From the NCBI GenBank assembly GCA_964469155.1, contig CAYXXU010000006.1, forward strand, positions 1-64,000: a stretch of DNA of 64,000 bases, written 5' to 3'. Below, piece by piece: positions 45,845 to 54,220 of the stretch. Under the pieces are notes generated by a model. That model was not told the origin of the DNA. It worked only from the letters and a program-made list of their open reading frames with translations, and searched no databases. The position numbers and the translations under genes are program-made. Origin of the DNA: CAIWKO01 sp964469155. Lineage in GTDB: Bacteria; Bacteroidota; Bacteroidia; Bacteroidales; CAIWKO01. Numbering within the stretch: position 1 is the first letter of the stretch; every line of letters begins with the position of its first letter.

Positions 45845-46585
45845 CTACCAAATCAATCCCGACCAGGGTTGGCTAAAGGGCCCGAAGGTTTTCCTGCTGC
45901 CTTTAAAGCGTTTGCGGGCCAAATACCACGCACGCATGCCTTCCTGTTCAGCATCAAATATTCGGATGTAGTATCCCCTCTTCACTTCACCATCGAAAGT
46001 AAATTCCTTTACATCAGGGGCCGTTTTCACCGAAGCTTCTTTCACCACCAGGTACACTTCAATGGCATCCACCCCTATGTCGAGCCCTTTATGATTGGCA
46101 CCGGGAGTCATAACGCTGCTTCGGTGCATCAAATGTTTCATCCGGGCTATACCTCCCTCCACACTTACATTGTGACCCGCGCCATCGGCCCCCGAAGCAG
46201 GAGTTTTAATCAGATCAGGAATCCTGAGGCCCATATCTGATTTTTGTGCATCGGTCACCAATGGATTGTTGCGCAAGTACCGGCTGATGAATAAGCGCAG
46301 GCTGGTATCAGTCGGAATGTCTTTTTTGCCGAATTCATAGGCCTTGCGTGCGCTATTTTTCCGTTGGGTATCCGCCTGATCAAATATTCTGCTTGCCACC
46401 CTGGGCCATGCACTGTCCCACTCCTGCTTTTTTTTGCCGGGGGTATTGGTCAGCAGCACCCATTCAGTTAGTGCGGCAGGTGTAAGGTCCCAACCGGCCA
46501 TATACACGTTGGCCCGGGTTACAAAATTATTCTGCCATTCGTTGAACGACAGGTCGGAATGAGGGATAAAGTCTTTTCTAACCAT
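45845..46585 (-). CDS. Hypothetical protein, cytosolic
   Basis: 246 residues, no signal peptide or membrane helix. The N-terminus DFIPHSDLSFNEWQNNFVTRANVYMAGWDLTPAALTEWVLL resembles a widespread uncharacterised family that opens with 'IP..D..F..W..NFV'. The C-terminal half is beta-rich (DIGVDAIEVYLVVKEAS, RGYYIRIFDAEQEGMRAWYLARKRFKG), like the fibronectin-like half of the protein at 18135-18767. Function unknown. Array F starts 196 bp upstream of its start codon. Confidence 0.7.
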   Translation of the reverse strand: MVRKDFIPHSDLSFNEWQNNFVTRANVYMAGWDLTPAALTEWVLLTNTPGKKKQEWDSAWPRVASRIFDQADTQRKNSARKAYEFGKKDIPTDTSLRLFISRYLRNNPLVTDAQKSDMGLRIPDLIKTPASGADGAGHNVSVEGGIARMKHLMHRSSVMTPGANHKGLDIGVDAIEVYLVVKEASVKTAPDVKEFTFDGEVKRGYYIRIFDAEQEGMRAWYLARKRFKGSRKTFGPFSQPWSGLIW

Positions 46586-46780
46586 GATGTTTTTGCTTTA
46601 GAAATTCGAAATTCAATAGCCAAGTCAGATGCTATGAAAAACGGAATAAAGATAATACATTACCTGATAATAATTACTGAATTTAGCCAGGATTTTTCAA
46701 CAACCATTTGCAAACCACTGATATTTAATCGCGAAGCATCACTATCCAGTCGTGAAATTATTATAATAATACGTAAAATT

Positions 46781-46990
46781 GCTACCTGATGATATCAGGT
46801 AGCTACCTAATTATATCAGATCATACCCTGATTAATTTATATTACGGTATGTATTTATTATATAATGCTCTTGTATTATCATATCGTAACCTGTAATTTT
46901 TATATAATGGTCTGATATTTTCAGGTTTTAACCTGTTATATTTAGATTATTATCTGTATCAATCAGGTTGTGATCTGATTTATACAGGTA
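46781..46990. repeat. Tandem array F: 10 AT-rich palindromic units of exactly 21 bp
   Basis: Ten 21-bp units from 46781 to 46990. Best unit: acctga-tgata-tcaggt, an inverted repeat with a 5-bp spacer; others are degenerate (tctgatattttcaggt, acctgttatatttagat). Every unit is 21 bp though several share under half their bases. All six frames have stops, so the array cannot be coding. The 514-bp gap around it (46586-47100) shows nothing else, except a possible outlying copy near 46658 (tacctgataataattac). Confidence 0.85.
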
Positions 46991-47100
46991 GGAATAATTG
47001 TGAACGAGACTGCTTTGATGGGTTTGTGTAAATGAATTACAATATCTGAAGTACCTGAAGCAATCAAAACAATTGAGGCACTTCCTGAAAGTCTTGACAC

Positions 47101-47715
47101 CTATAGTCTAATCGGCTGTATCCCTTTTTCAAGAGCAAGCAATAAACTCGCTATAGCAAAGTCGTACCCCTCCGCTTTAATAGAAGTCACAAACTCCGAA
47201 TGCGGTCTGCCCTTGCGGTAATCGGGTTCTTTGGCGGGGTGGCGGATGTATTTGGCGATGCTGGCTATATCTTCAGCCACATTGAGCACAGCATGATAAA
47301 ACACACGGTTGGGACGGCGGTAGATGGATGAACCCAGTATCTTCTTTTCGCCAATGGCAATATCCGAAATACCCTTTTGTAACAGGTTTTGAATGCCATT
47401 CTCTGCCAAAACGGCAATGATGCTGTCGTTGATCTTGTGGAAATATTCTTTGGGATTTTTCAAAGTTTCGGTAGTGAACGAAATAGCAATGACGATGGTA
47501 TTCGGCGTCAGGATTACCGTTTCGCCTCCCGAAGGTCGTTTCATCACGGCAACTCCACCGGCCCGAACAGCTTCCATATCCAGCGATGTCTCTGCTTTAT
47601 TGCTCTGGCCCAGCACCAGGTAGGTTTTATCGGGCTGCCAAACGCAAACTGAAACCGCTGAATCGGAATCGATGATATCCAGATCAGGCAGAGTATATTT
47701 TTGAACTTCGAACAT
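47101..47715 (-). CDS. Lipoate--protein ligase family protein
   Basis: 204 residues, short for LplA (~330) but normal for single-domain biotin/lipoate ligase-like proteins. Core segments: VCVWQPDKTYLVLGQSNKAE, AGGVAVMKRPSGGETVIL (the RRxxGGG-type motif, here KRPSGGE), NTIVIAISF and GISDIAIGEKKILGSSIYRRPNRVFYHAVLNV with the lysine of the DIAIGEKKILG block. Members attach lipoate or octanoate to E2/GcvH proteins. A lipoamide dehydrogenase remnant and gcvT follow upstream, consistent with a lipoate/glycine-cleavage neighbourhood. Confidence 0.85.
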   Translation of the reverse strand: MFEVQKYTLPDLDIIDSDSAVSVCVWQPDKTYLVLGQSNKAETSLDMEAVRAGGVAVMKRPSGGETVILTPNTIVIAISFTTETLKNPKEYFHKINDSIIAVLAENGIQNLLQKGISDIAIGEKKILGSSIYRRPNRVFYHAVLNVAEDIASIAKYIRHPAKEPDYRKGRPHSEFVTSIKAEGYDFAIASLLLALEKGIQPIRL

Positions 47716-47735
47716 TAAGCTATTTTAAGAAAAAA

Positions 47736-47877
47736 CCACGGAGACACTGAGGACACGAAGTTGCACGGAGATATTTATCATTATAACAATATGACAATTT
47801 AGCCCTATACACAAAATTTTGTGCCCCTACATCATCATTCGTTATTCACTATTCGTTATTCGTTATTCACTATTCAC
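47736..47877. repeat. Dispersed short repeats
   Basis: ccacggagacactgaggaca and gttgcacggag (47736-47770) belong to a dispersed boilerplate repeat seen in many genomes; ttattcactattcg copies (47838-47876) form a second with a ~9-10 bp period. Not genes. Confidence 0.55.
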
Positions 47878-48084
47878 TTACTTATGAATAGCTCTGTCCA
47901 CCGCTTCAAACCCGGCTTCCATAAATATTTCCGAAACGGTAGGGTGGGCATGAATGGTTTGCGAAATATCAAAAATGGTACCCTCGATCTGCATATAGGC
48001 AGCGGCTTCGGCAATCATATCGGTGGCGTGGTCGGCAATGATCTGCACGCCCAGCACCTGCCCGAACTGCTTGTCGGAAAACAT
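47878..48084 (-). pseudogene. lpd: C-terminal remnant of dihydrolipoyl dehydrogenase
   Basis: 68 codons that align in character with the end of the Lpd dimerisation domain: GQVLGVQIIADHATDMIAEAAAYMQIEGT and SQTIHAHPTVSEIFMEA, which includes the HAHPT active-site motif (His/Glu base supplied to the partner subunit). The codon before the first ATG is TGA, and the preceding ~110 bp do not encode more of the enzyme, so ~390 N-terminal residues with the FAD, NAD and CxxxxC regions are missing. It is a deletion remnant between lipoate ligase and gcvT genes. Confidence 0.85.
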
Positions 48085-48223
48085 TCAGCAAAAAAATGCT
48101 GGTGGTTAAATAAAAATTACGACTGCTTCTGAAAATGCAATAATATCAAATAAAAGATGGGAAGACTGCCTTCATCCGTCAGCCGACGGATGTGTTCCCC
48201 TTGTTTAACCCATAAAACAAAAA

Positions 48224-48246
48224 ATGCGAAGCCCAACACTTCGCAT
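48224..48246 (-). terminator. Terminator of gcvT
   Basis: Perfect 8-bp stem atgcgaag/cttcgcat with a 7-nt loop, followed on the minus strand by ttttttgtttta. It lies 58 bp after the gcvT stop. Between it and the lpd remnant there is another small hairpin (catccgtc/gacggatg, 48173-48192). Confidence 0.88.
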
Positions 48247-48304
48247 CTTTTATTACATCCTAAACCTTACTTCGGTCTCCGGTCTTCCGTCTTCGGTCTT
48301 CCTC

Positions 48305-49393
48305 TCATCCCTTATAAAACGGAAACTTAACCACCTTTGCCTTGATCAGCTTCTCGCGTATCTTCACATAGATCTCGGTGTCGACTTTAGCAAAAGCAGT
48401 TTTCACATAGCCCATGCCAATGTTTATTCCCAACGAAGGAGCCATGGTGCCTGAGGTAACTTCGCCTATCAGGTTGCCTTCGGCATCGCAAATCTCGTAA
48501 TAATGGCGGGGAATGCCGCGGTCTATCATTTCGAAACCCACCAGGCGGCGCGTAGTACCTTCGGTTTTGTGTTTCAGGTTGAGTTCCTTGTCAATAAAAT
48601 TCTTTTCTTCGGTAAATTTGGTAATCCAGCCCAGCCCAGCTTCAATGGGCGAGATGGTATCGTTTATGTCGTTGCCATAGAGGCAGAAACCCATTTCCAA
48701 ACGCAAAGTATCGCGGGCGGCCAGGCCTATGGGTTTGATGCCGTATTCTTTTCCGGCTTCCATCACGGCTTTCCACATCACTTCGGCGTATTCATTAGGG
48801 AAATAAATTTCGCAACCACCCGAACCCGTATAACCGGTGGTAGAGAACAATACATTGTCCACTCCGGCAAACTTCAGCACTTTAAAGGTATAATATTCCA
48901 TATCGGTTACCGTGGTATCGGTGAGTTTCTGCATGGCTTTCAAAGCCAAAGGACCCTGAATGGCTAATTGAGAGGTCTCGTCCGAAGCATTGGTCAGCTT
49001 CACACCGAAAGTATTGTTTTGGTTCACCCAGGCCCAGTCTTTGTCGATATTGGCAGCATTAACTACCAGCAGGAATTTTTCAGGACCAAAGCGATACACC
49101 AGCAGATCGTCCACAATGCCACCCTTTCCGTTGGGGAAGCAAGAATACTGTATCTTGCCGTCCCATAGCTTGGAGGCATCATTCGAGGTTACATACTGAA
49201 CAAAATCCAGAGCCTTTGAACCTTCTACCCAAAACTCCCCCATGTGCGACACATCGAAAACGCCCAGTGCCTTACGCACAGTTTCGTGTTCAATAATTAA
49301 TCCTTCGTATTGAATCGGCATATAAAATCCGGCGAATTCAACCATTTTTGCTCCGTTTGCTTCGTGAATGCTGCGAAATGCTGTACTTTTCAT
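48305..49393 (-). CDS. gcvT: Glycine cleavage system aminomethyltransferase (T protein)
   Basis: 362 residues, normal length. HEANGAKMVEFAGFYMPIQYEG, GVFDVSHMGEFWVEG (folate-binding region), TGYTGSGGCEIYFPNE, ARDTLRLEMGFCLYGNDI and the C-terminal barrel with GEVTSGTMAPSLGINIGMGYV. It transfers the aminomethyl group's one-carbon unit from lipoyl-GcvH to tetrahydrofolate in the cytosol. The P and H proteins are not in the window. A -7 box lies at 49459-49466. Confidence 0.96.
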   Translation of the reverse strand: MKSTAFRSIHEANGAKMVEFAGFYMPIQYEGLIIEHETVRKALGVFDVSHMGEFWVEGSKALDFVQYVTSNDASKLWDGKIQYSCFPNGKGGIVDDLLVYRFGPEKFLLVVNAANIDKDWAWVNQNNTFGVKLTNASDETSQLAIQGPLALKAMQKLTDTTVTDMEYYTFKVLKFAGVDNVLFSTTGYTGSGGCEIYFPNEYAEVMWKAVMEAGKEYGIKPIGLAARDTLRLEMGFCLYGNDINDTISPIEAGLGWITKFTEEKNFIDKELNLKHKTEGTTRRLVGFEMIDRGIPRHYYEICDAEGNLIGEVTSGTMAPSLGINIGMGYVKTAFAKVDTEIYVKIREKLIKAKVVKFPFYKG

Positions 49394-49458
49394 TGTAATT
49401 GTTTTTTTGAATATTATTGTTTCCGTTTTATCTTTTAATTCATCTAAAAGTATCGTGG

Positions 49459-49466
49459 CAAAAGTA
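49459..49466 (-). promoter_or_regulatory. -7 promoter box (TACTTTTG) of gcvT
   Basis: Perfect TAnnTTTG on the minus strand, giving a ~60-nt leader before the ATG at 49393. The -33 element is weak (TCTG). Confidence 0.45.
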
Positions 49467-49569
49467 AAAATAAAATTCAGACGAGGCCTGAAATCACGAA
49501 AAAATTAGATTTGTTTTGGTGTCCAGCAGGTAGCGCAGAAAATGGCAGAACTAAAACTCGTATTTAATA

Positions 49570-49599
49570 TCTGCGTAAATCTGCGAGATCTGCGGGAAA
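49570..49599. repeat. Dispersed 'tctgcg' repeat with 10-bp period
   Basis: Three copies of tctgcg at ~10-bp steps (tctgcgtaaa, tctgcgagat, ctgcgggaaa). This motif is a dispersed intergenic repeat I recall from other Bacteroidota genomes. Confidence 0.5.
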
Positions 49600-49671
49600 A
49601 GCATCCCATATCGAAATTACTATGGATATAAAATTTATTTTATCTTTGATGTCGGTTTTATTATTCGCTAT

Positions 49672-51552
49672 ATGATATTTTCAAAATTGAACATTCCTCG
49701 CTGGCTCATCCTGCTGATCGATATTGCAATTTGTGCATTTTCGATACTGCTGGCGTATATGCTTCGTTTTAATTTTAGTCTGCCCCTGAAAGATGCCAAT
49801 GCCCTGCCCCTGGTTCTGGCTTATGTGGTGGTAATTCGTACCATCAGTTTTTTGGTGGCAAAAACCTACGTGGGCATCATACAATATACCAGTACCGGCG
49901 ATGCCATCAGGATAGTTATAGTAACTGCGGCCGGCACCCTGTTCTTTGTGCTAACCGACCTGGTTTCGTATTATTTTTTCGGTAAGATCAATTTTATACC
50001 TTATTCTATCATCATCATCGATTTTATCACCACCACTTTCATCCTGGCCTCGTTTCGCATACTGGTAAAAATAACCTACCTGGAGATCAATAACCCTTCG
50101 AGCAAGAAGACCAATGTGCTGATATACGGTGCAGGCGAAAGCGGATTGATAGCCAAGCGTTCCCTCGACCGCGATGCGGGAACCAAGTATAAGGTATTGG
50201 GATTTATTGATGACAACCCGAAAAAGAATGGAATGAAGATAGAAGACGTACCCATCTACAGTGCCGATAAGCTTGAAAAACTGCTTCAGGATAACGCCAT
50301 AGAGCATCTCATCATATCTATTCAGAATATAAAGCCGGCCAAGAAACAGGAGATTATTGAGCAATGCCTTGCCTATAATACCAAAGTGCTGAATGTTCCT
50401 CCCGTTAGTAAATGGATCAATGGTGAACTCAGCTTTAAACAGATCAAAAAGATCAATATCGAAGACCTGTTGGAACGTGAAGAAATCAAACTCGACGAAA
50501 AACGCATCAGCCAGGATCTCCGCGGGAAATGTGTTTTGGTAACAGGCGCTGCCGGTTCCATTGGCAGCGAATTGGTGCGGCAGATAGCAAGGTTTTCGCC
50601 TGCCAGGATCATTCTTATCGACCAGGCCGAATCCCCTTTGTATCATTTGGAGCTGGAGCTGGCTGAAAAATTCCGCAACGTTCCTTTCGAAATCATTATA
50701 TGCGATGTCACCAATCCTGTCAGGATGCGTAAGATCATCGAAACCTTTCATCCTCAGATCATTTATCATGCGGCTGCCTACAAGCATGTGCCCATGATGG
50801 AGAACAATCCGGTGGAAGCCGTTCACACCAATGTGCAGGGTACTAAAACAGTGGCCGATTTGGCGGTTCAATATAAGGTGGATAAATTCGTGATGGTATC
50901 AACCGATAAGGCCGTAAATCCTACCAATGTGATGGGAGCCAGCAAACGAATTGCCGAAATGTATACCCAATCATTAAATCAGAAGAATAGTACCCGTTTT
51001 ATTACCACCCGTTTCGGGAATGTGCTCGGATCTAATGGTTCGGTGATCCCATTGTTCCGCGAACAGATTGAAAAGGGTGGCCCGGTTACTATTACCGATG
51101 CGGAGGTAACCCGCTATTTTATGACCATCCCCGAAGCCTGCCAATTGGTGCTCGAAGCAGGGGCATTTGGCAACGGGGGTGAGATACTGATCTTTGATAT
51201 GGGCAAATCGGTTAAGATACTCGATCTGGCCAAAAAAATGATCAAACTCTCGCGCCTGACCCTGGGGAAAGACATTCAGATCACCTACACAGGCCTGCGT
51301 CCAGGCGAGAAGCTCTATGAAGAATTATTAAATGATTCGGAGAACACCCTGCCTACCCATAACCCCCAGATCATGATCGCCAAGGTTGATACACCCGATT
51401 CAAAGCAAATATCCACCTCGGTCGACGAACTGATCTCCTTGTTGAACTTACATGACAATATGCTGCTGGTAAAGAAAATGAAAGAAATGGTCCCCGAATT
51501 TAAAAGCCAGAATTCTGTTTATACAACATTGGATGAGAAGCCAATAAATTAG
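49672..51552 (+). CDS. Membrane-bound nucleoside-diphosphate-sugar epimerase/4,6-dehydratase (CapD/WbpM type)
   Basis: 626 residues. Four membrane helices at the N-terminus (~1-120), a first Rossmann domain (NVLIYGAGESGLIAKRSL, ~150-265) and the catalytic Rossmann domain from ~280 (VLVTGAAGSIGSELVRQI, YHAAAYKHVPMMENNPVEAVHTNVQGT, MVSTDKAVNPTNVMGASKRIAEMY, TRFGNVLGSNGSVIPLFREQI). As in WbpM, the usual catalytic Tyr is replaced (TNVMGASKR), a family trait. It makes 4-keto-6-deoxy sugars for surface polysaccharide at the inner membrane. A -7 box TATCTTTG is at 49641-49648. No polysaccharide cluster follows in the window. Confidence 0.92.
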   Translation: MIFSKLNIPRWLILLIDIAICAFSILLAYMLRFNFSLPLKDANALPLVLAYVVVIRTISFLVAKTYVGIIQYTSTGDAIRIVIVTAAGTLFFVLTDLVSYYFFGKINFIPYSIIIIDFITTTFILASFRILVKITYLEINNPSSKKTNVLIYGAGESGLIAKRSLDRDAGTKYKVLGFIDDNPKKNGMKIEDVPIYSADKLEKLLQDNAIEHLIISIQNIKPAKKQEIIEQCLAYNTKVLNVPPVSKWINGELSFKQIKKINIEDLLEREEIKLDEKRISQDLRGKCVLVTGAAGSIGSELVRQIARFSPARIILIDQAESPLYHLELELAEKFRNVPFEIIICDVTNPVRMRKIIETFHPQIIYHAAAYKHVPMMENNPVEAVHTNVQGTKTVADLAVQYKVDKFVMVSTDKAVNPTNVMGASKRIAEMYTQSLNQKNSTRFITTRFGNVLGSNGSVIPLFREQIEKGGPVTITDAEVTRYFMTIPEACQLVLEAGAFGNGGEILIFDMGKSVKILDLAKKMIKLSRLTLGKDIQITYTGLRPGEKLYEELLNDSENTLPTHNPQIMIAKVDTPDSKQISTSVDELISLLNLHDNMLLVKKMKEMVPEFKSQNSVYTTLDEKPIN

Positions 51553-51567
51553 CATAAATTTTCGGTA

Positions 51568-53382
51568 TTATCCGATCAGTACATTGGCATTTGGGTAGGT
51601 ATAATTGTTCGATCCTTTTCTCCTGATTAATAATAATGCCAGGGTAAGAGGACCAATACGGCCAATAAACATTGAAGTAATGATTATGTACTTCCCCGCT
51701 TCGCTCAGATCGGCTGTAATGCCTGTCGACAATCCCACGGTTCCGAAAGCAGAGGTTTCTTCAAACAACAGGCTCAGAAAAGGCACGTCGGGTTCGGTAA
51801 TAGTCAGCAGGAAGGCCGATCCCAGTATTAAAACAATGGCGAAAAGCAACAAGGAATAGGCTCTGTCAATACATTCATAGGAAATAGTGCTTTTATAGAT
51901 TTCTATGTGTTTTTTCCCCCTTAAGGTGGTTATGGCCGATTTAAACAAAAGAGCGAAAGTGGTGGTTTTTATACCACCGCCGGTTGAACCCGGCGAAGCA
52001 CCGATAAACATCAGCATGATCATGATAATGAGAATGGGTTGCCCTAACTGTGTAAAGTCGACCGTATTATACCCAGCGGTTCGTGTGGTGACCGATTGAA
52101 AGATGGAAGAAACAATAGAACCGATAACACTTGATTGGTCGACCGTATTGTCATATTCCAGGATATAGAATAACAAGGCGCCAACAAAAACCAGAATTAA
52201 GGAGGTATACAAGGAAAGCTTTGAATTCACTCTGAGTTTTTTCCAGGGGTATTTTAATCTTTCCAGGATAGATTTTGGCGCAAATATATCATGCATTACA
52301 GAAAAACCTAAACCCCCGAAGAAAATCAAAGAGGCAATGGTCAATTGCAGCCCATAAAGATGCCTCACCGATTCTTCATAAAGATTGTCGGTAAATAAAG
52401 CAAAACCGGCATTATTAAAAGAAGAAACGGTATGGAAAACGGAAAAAAATATCTTCTGTCTGAGGTTGCTGAATTCAACGGAATCACCCCATTGGAAAAA
52501 GAGTGTTATTGCACCTATCGCCTCCATGATAAAACTAAAAAGTATGATATCCCATAATAAGCGGCGGTTTTCCGAAACTTTATCAGTAGAAAGAAGGTCT
52601 TTCATTAAAGATTGGTATTTTAATCCACTCGACTTATAAAAGGTGGCAAAGTAAGTGGCGAAAGTAATAATATTCAAACCACCCAATTGAATCAGTATCA
52701 TGATGATGATCTTGCCTTTCATTGTGAAAAAAGTGGCCGTATCAACCACAATCAGACCTGTTACACAAGATGCACTGCATGAAGTGAAAAGAGCATCAAT
52801 AAAGCGAATATTATGATCAACGGTCATTTCGGGCAGCATTAATAATCCTGCCCCTGAAAAGATAAGAATGATAAAAGATAAGGCCAGCAATGCTGAAGGG
52901 CCCATGTTAAGCAACCCTATTCTTTGGCTGGCTTTGGCAACATCCAACAGAAAAATTGTGAAAAAGATCAATTGAATGATAAGTATTGACAGAGAGCTTA
53001 CAAAGAATACCCCGTTAAATTCCGGATCGGTAGTATAGAATGAAACCCCCAAAGCTTCGACAAGAATCCCACCGATAATAAGAATCACCATCAACAAGGC
53101 TTCGAAATAATTCTGCTTAATAAATTCTACCGGTGAAAATTCGTAAAATATCCGGAATAAAAACCTGAAAATATAAAAAACAAAACTGATCCTGATAATC
53201 AGTTGGCAATAGTAAATGCTAGTTGCAGTTTTTTCAAATCCATAATAATAAATAATACTGCCAATAGCAATAAAGGAAACGATAAATGTAAGAATCTTAA
53301 TAGTGAAGAGTGCCGGTGATTTACTGGCATATATTCTCAGATTCAGATACTCTCTGATCTTGTTAATCCTGCTGATAGACAT
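51568..53382 (-). CDS. TrkH-family potassium uptake membrane subunit
   Basis: 604 residues, longer than the usual ~480 because extra helices precede the core (first ~170 residues). The four pore-loop repeats are visible, each with a filter glycine: SCSASCVTGL, SSFNNAGFALF, TTRTAGYNTVDF and SAFGTVGLSTG; PGSTGGGIKTTTF is also typical. It forms the K+ channel-like pore in the inner membrane. The regulatory NAD-binding subunit is encoded 10 bp upstream on the same strand, so the two are one operon (Ktr/Trk system). Confidence 0.93.
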   Translation of the reverse strand: MSISRINKIREYLNLRIYASKSPALFTIKILTFIVSFIAIGSIIYYYGFEKTATSIYYCQLIIRISFVFYIFRFLFRIFYEFSPVEFIKQNYFEALLMVILIIGGILVEALGVSFYTTDPEFNGVFFVSSLSILIIQLIFFTIFLLDVAKASQRIGLLNMGPSALLALSFIILIFSGAGLLMLPEMTVDHNIRFIDALFTSCSASCVTGLIVVDTATFFTMKGKIIIMILIQLGGLNIITFATYFATFYKSSGLKYQSLMKDLLSTDKVSENRRLLWDIILFSFIMEAIGAITLFFQWGDSVEFSNLRQKIFFSVFHTVSSFNNAGFALFTDNLYEESVRHLYGLQLTIASLIFFGGLGFSVMHDIFAPKSILERLKYPWKKLRVNSKLSLYTSLILVFVGALLFYILEYDNTVDQSSVIGSIVSSIFQSVTTRTAGYNTVDFTQLGQPILIIMIMLMFIGASPGSTGGGIKTTTFALLFKSAITTLRGKKHIEIYKSTISYECIDRAYSLLLFAIVLILGSAFLLTITEPDVPFLSLLFEETSAFGTVGLSTGITADLSEAGKYIIITSMFIGRIGPLTLALLLIRRKGSNNYTYPNANVLIG

Positions 53383-53392
53383 CTTGCAGAAA

Positions 53393-54088
53393 TTATTGAT
53401 TGATATTTATAAATCTTTCAATATCGTGATTTTTCCCAAAAACAACAAGAGTGTCAGTGGGCATTATAATCGTTTTTGAATTGGGAACACCTTCAATATG
53501 CTGTTCAATCACACTTTCGTCTTTCACTTTAATTTCAATTTCCTGTTTAATGGTAATTAAACTCAACTTGTACTTATCGCGCAAATCTATTTCCTCGAGG
53601 GTCCGGTTTGCAATACCATCCGGTGTTTTTAATTCTGCAATTCTATACTCATCGGGGAATTGCAGATAAGAAACAATGCTTGGATTTCGCAGACGCTCAG
53701 CTACAATAATTCCTATCTCATATTCGGGAGAGAGAATTTCTTTGATGCCTATTTTTTCAAGAATGTAACGTTGATTTCGGCCGTTAGCTCTCGAAATGAT
53801 TCGTTTTACACCCAGATCCTGCAAGGTAACGCTACATAGCAATACTTTTTCAAAATCCTGACCAATGGCAACCACCACAGCATCAAAATCATTAATATCC
53901 TGCGAAAGCAATGCTTTTTTGTCTGTCGCATCCAAAACAACTGCCAGTGCAACATGTTCGGCAATATCATCAATTACTTCCGGGTCGGTATCCAGAGCCA
54001 TTACTTCCGCACCTTTTTGCGAAAGAGCTTTGGCAATAGCTCTTCCAAATTGTCCAATACCAATAACTGCGTATTTTTTCGATTTCAT
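53393..54088 (-). CDS. TrkA/KtrA-family potassium channel regulatory subunit
   Basis: 231 residues: RCK_N Rossmann domain (YAVIGIGQFGRAIAKALSQKGAEVMALDTDPEVIDDIAE, with GxGxxG and the acidic NAD-binding end) and RCK_C domain (~140-225, GIANRTLEEIDLRDKYKLSLITIK). It binds NAD(H)/ATP and gates the TrkH-type pore encoded directly downstream. Single RCK pair, as in KtrA rather than the doubled TrkA of enterobacteria. Confidence 0.94.
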   Translation of the reverse strand: MKSKKYAVIGIGQFGRAIAKALSQKGAEVMALDTDPEVIDDIAEHVALAVVLDATDKKALLSQDINDFDAVVVAIGQDFEKVLLCSVTLQDLGVKRIISRANGRNQRYILEKIGIKEILSPEYEIGIIVAERLRNPSIVSYLQFPDEYRIAELKTPDGIANRTLEEIDLRDKYKLSLITIKQEIEIKVKDESVIEQHIEGVPNSKTIIMPTDTLVVFGKNHDIERFININQ

Positions 54089-54220
54089 TTTTTCGATAAA
54101 TTAAATAACCTGCAAATATATAGCCTGAAAGGTCAATATTTACAAAACAGTGATTTTTTTTTGAACTATTGTGTCAAAATTTTTAACAACAAGAAAATTG
54201 AGTATACAGACCGCAAATGA

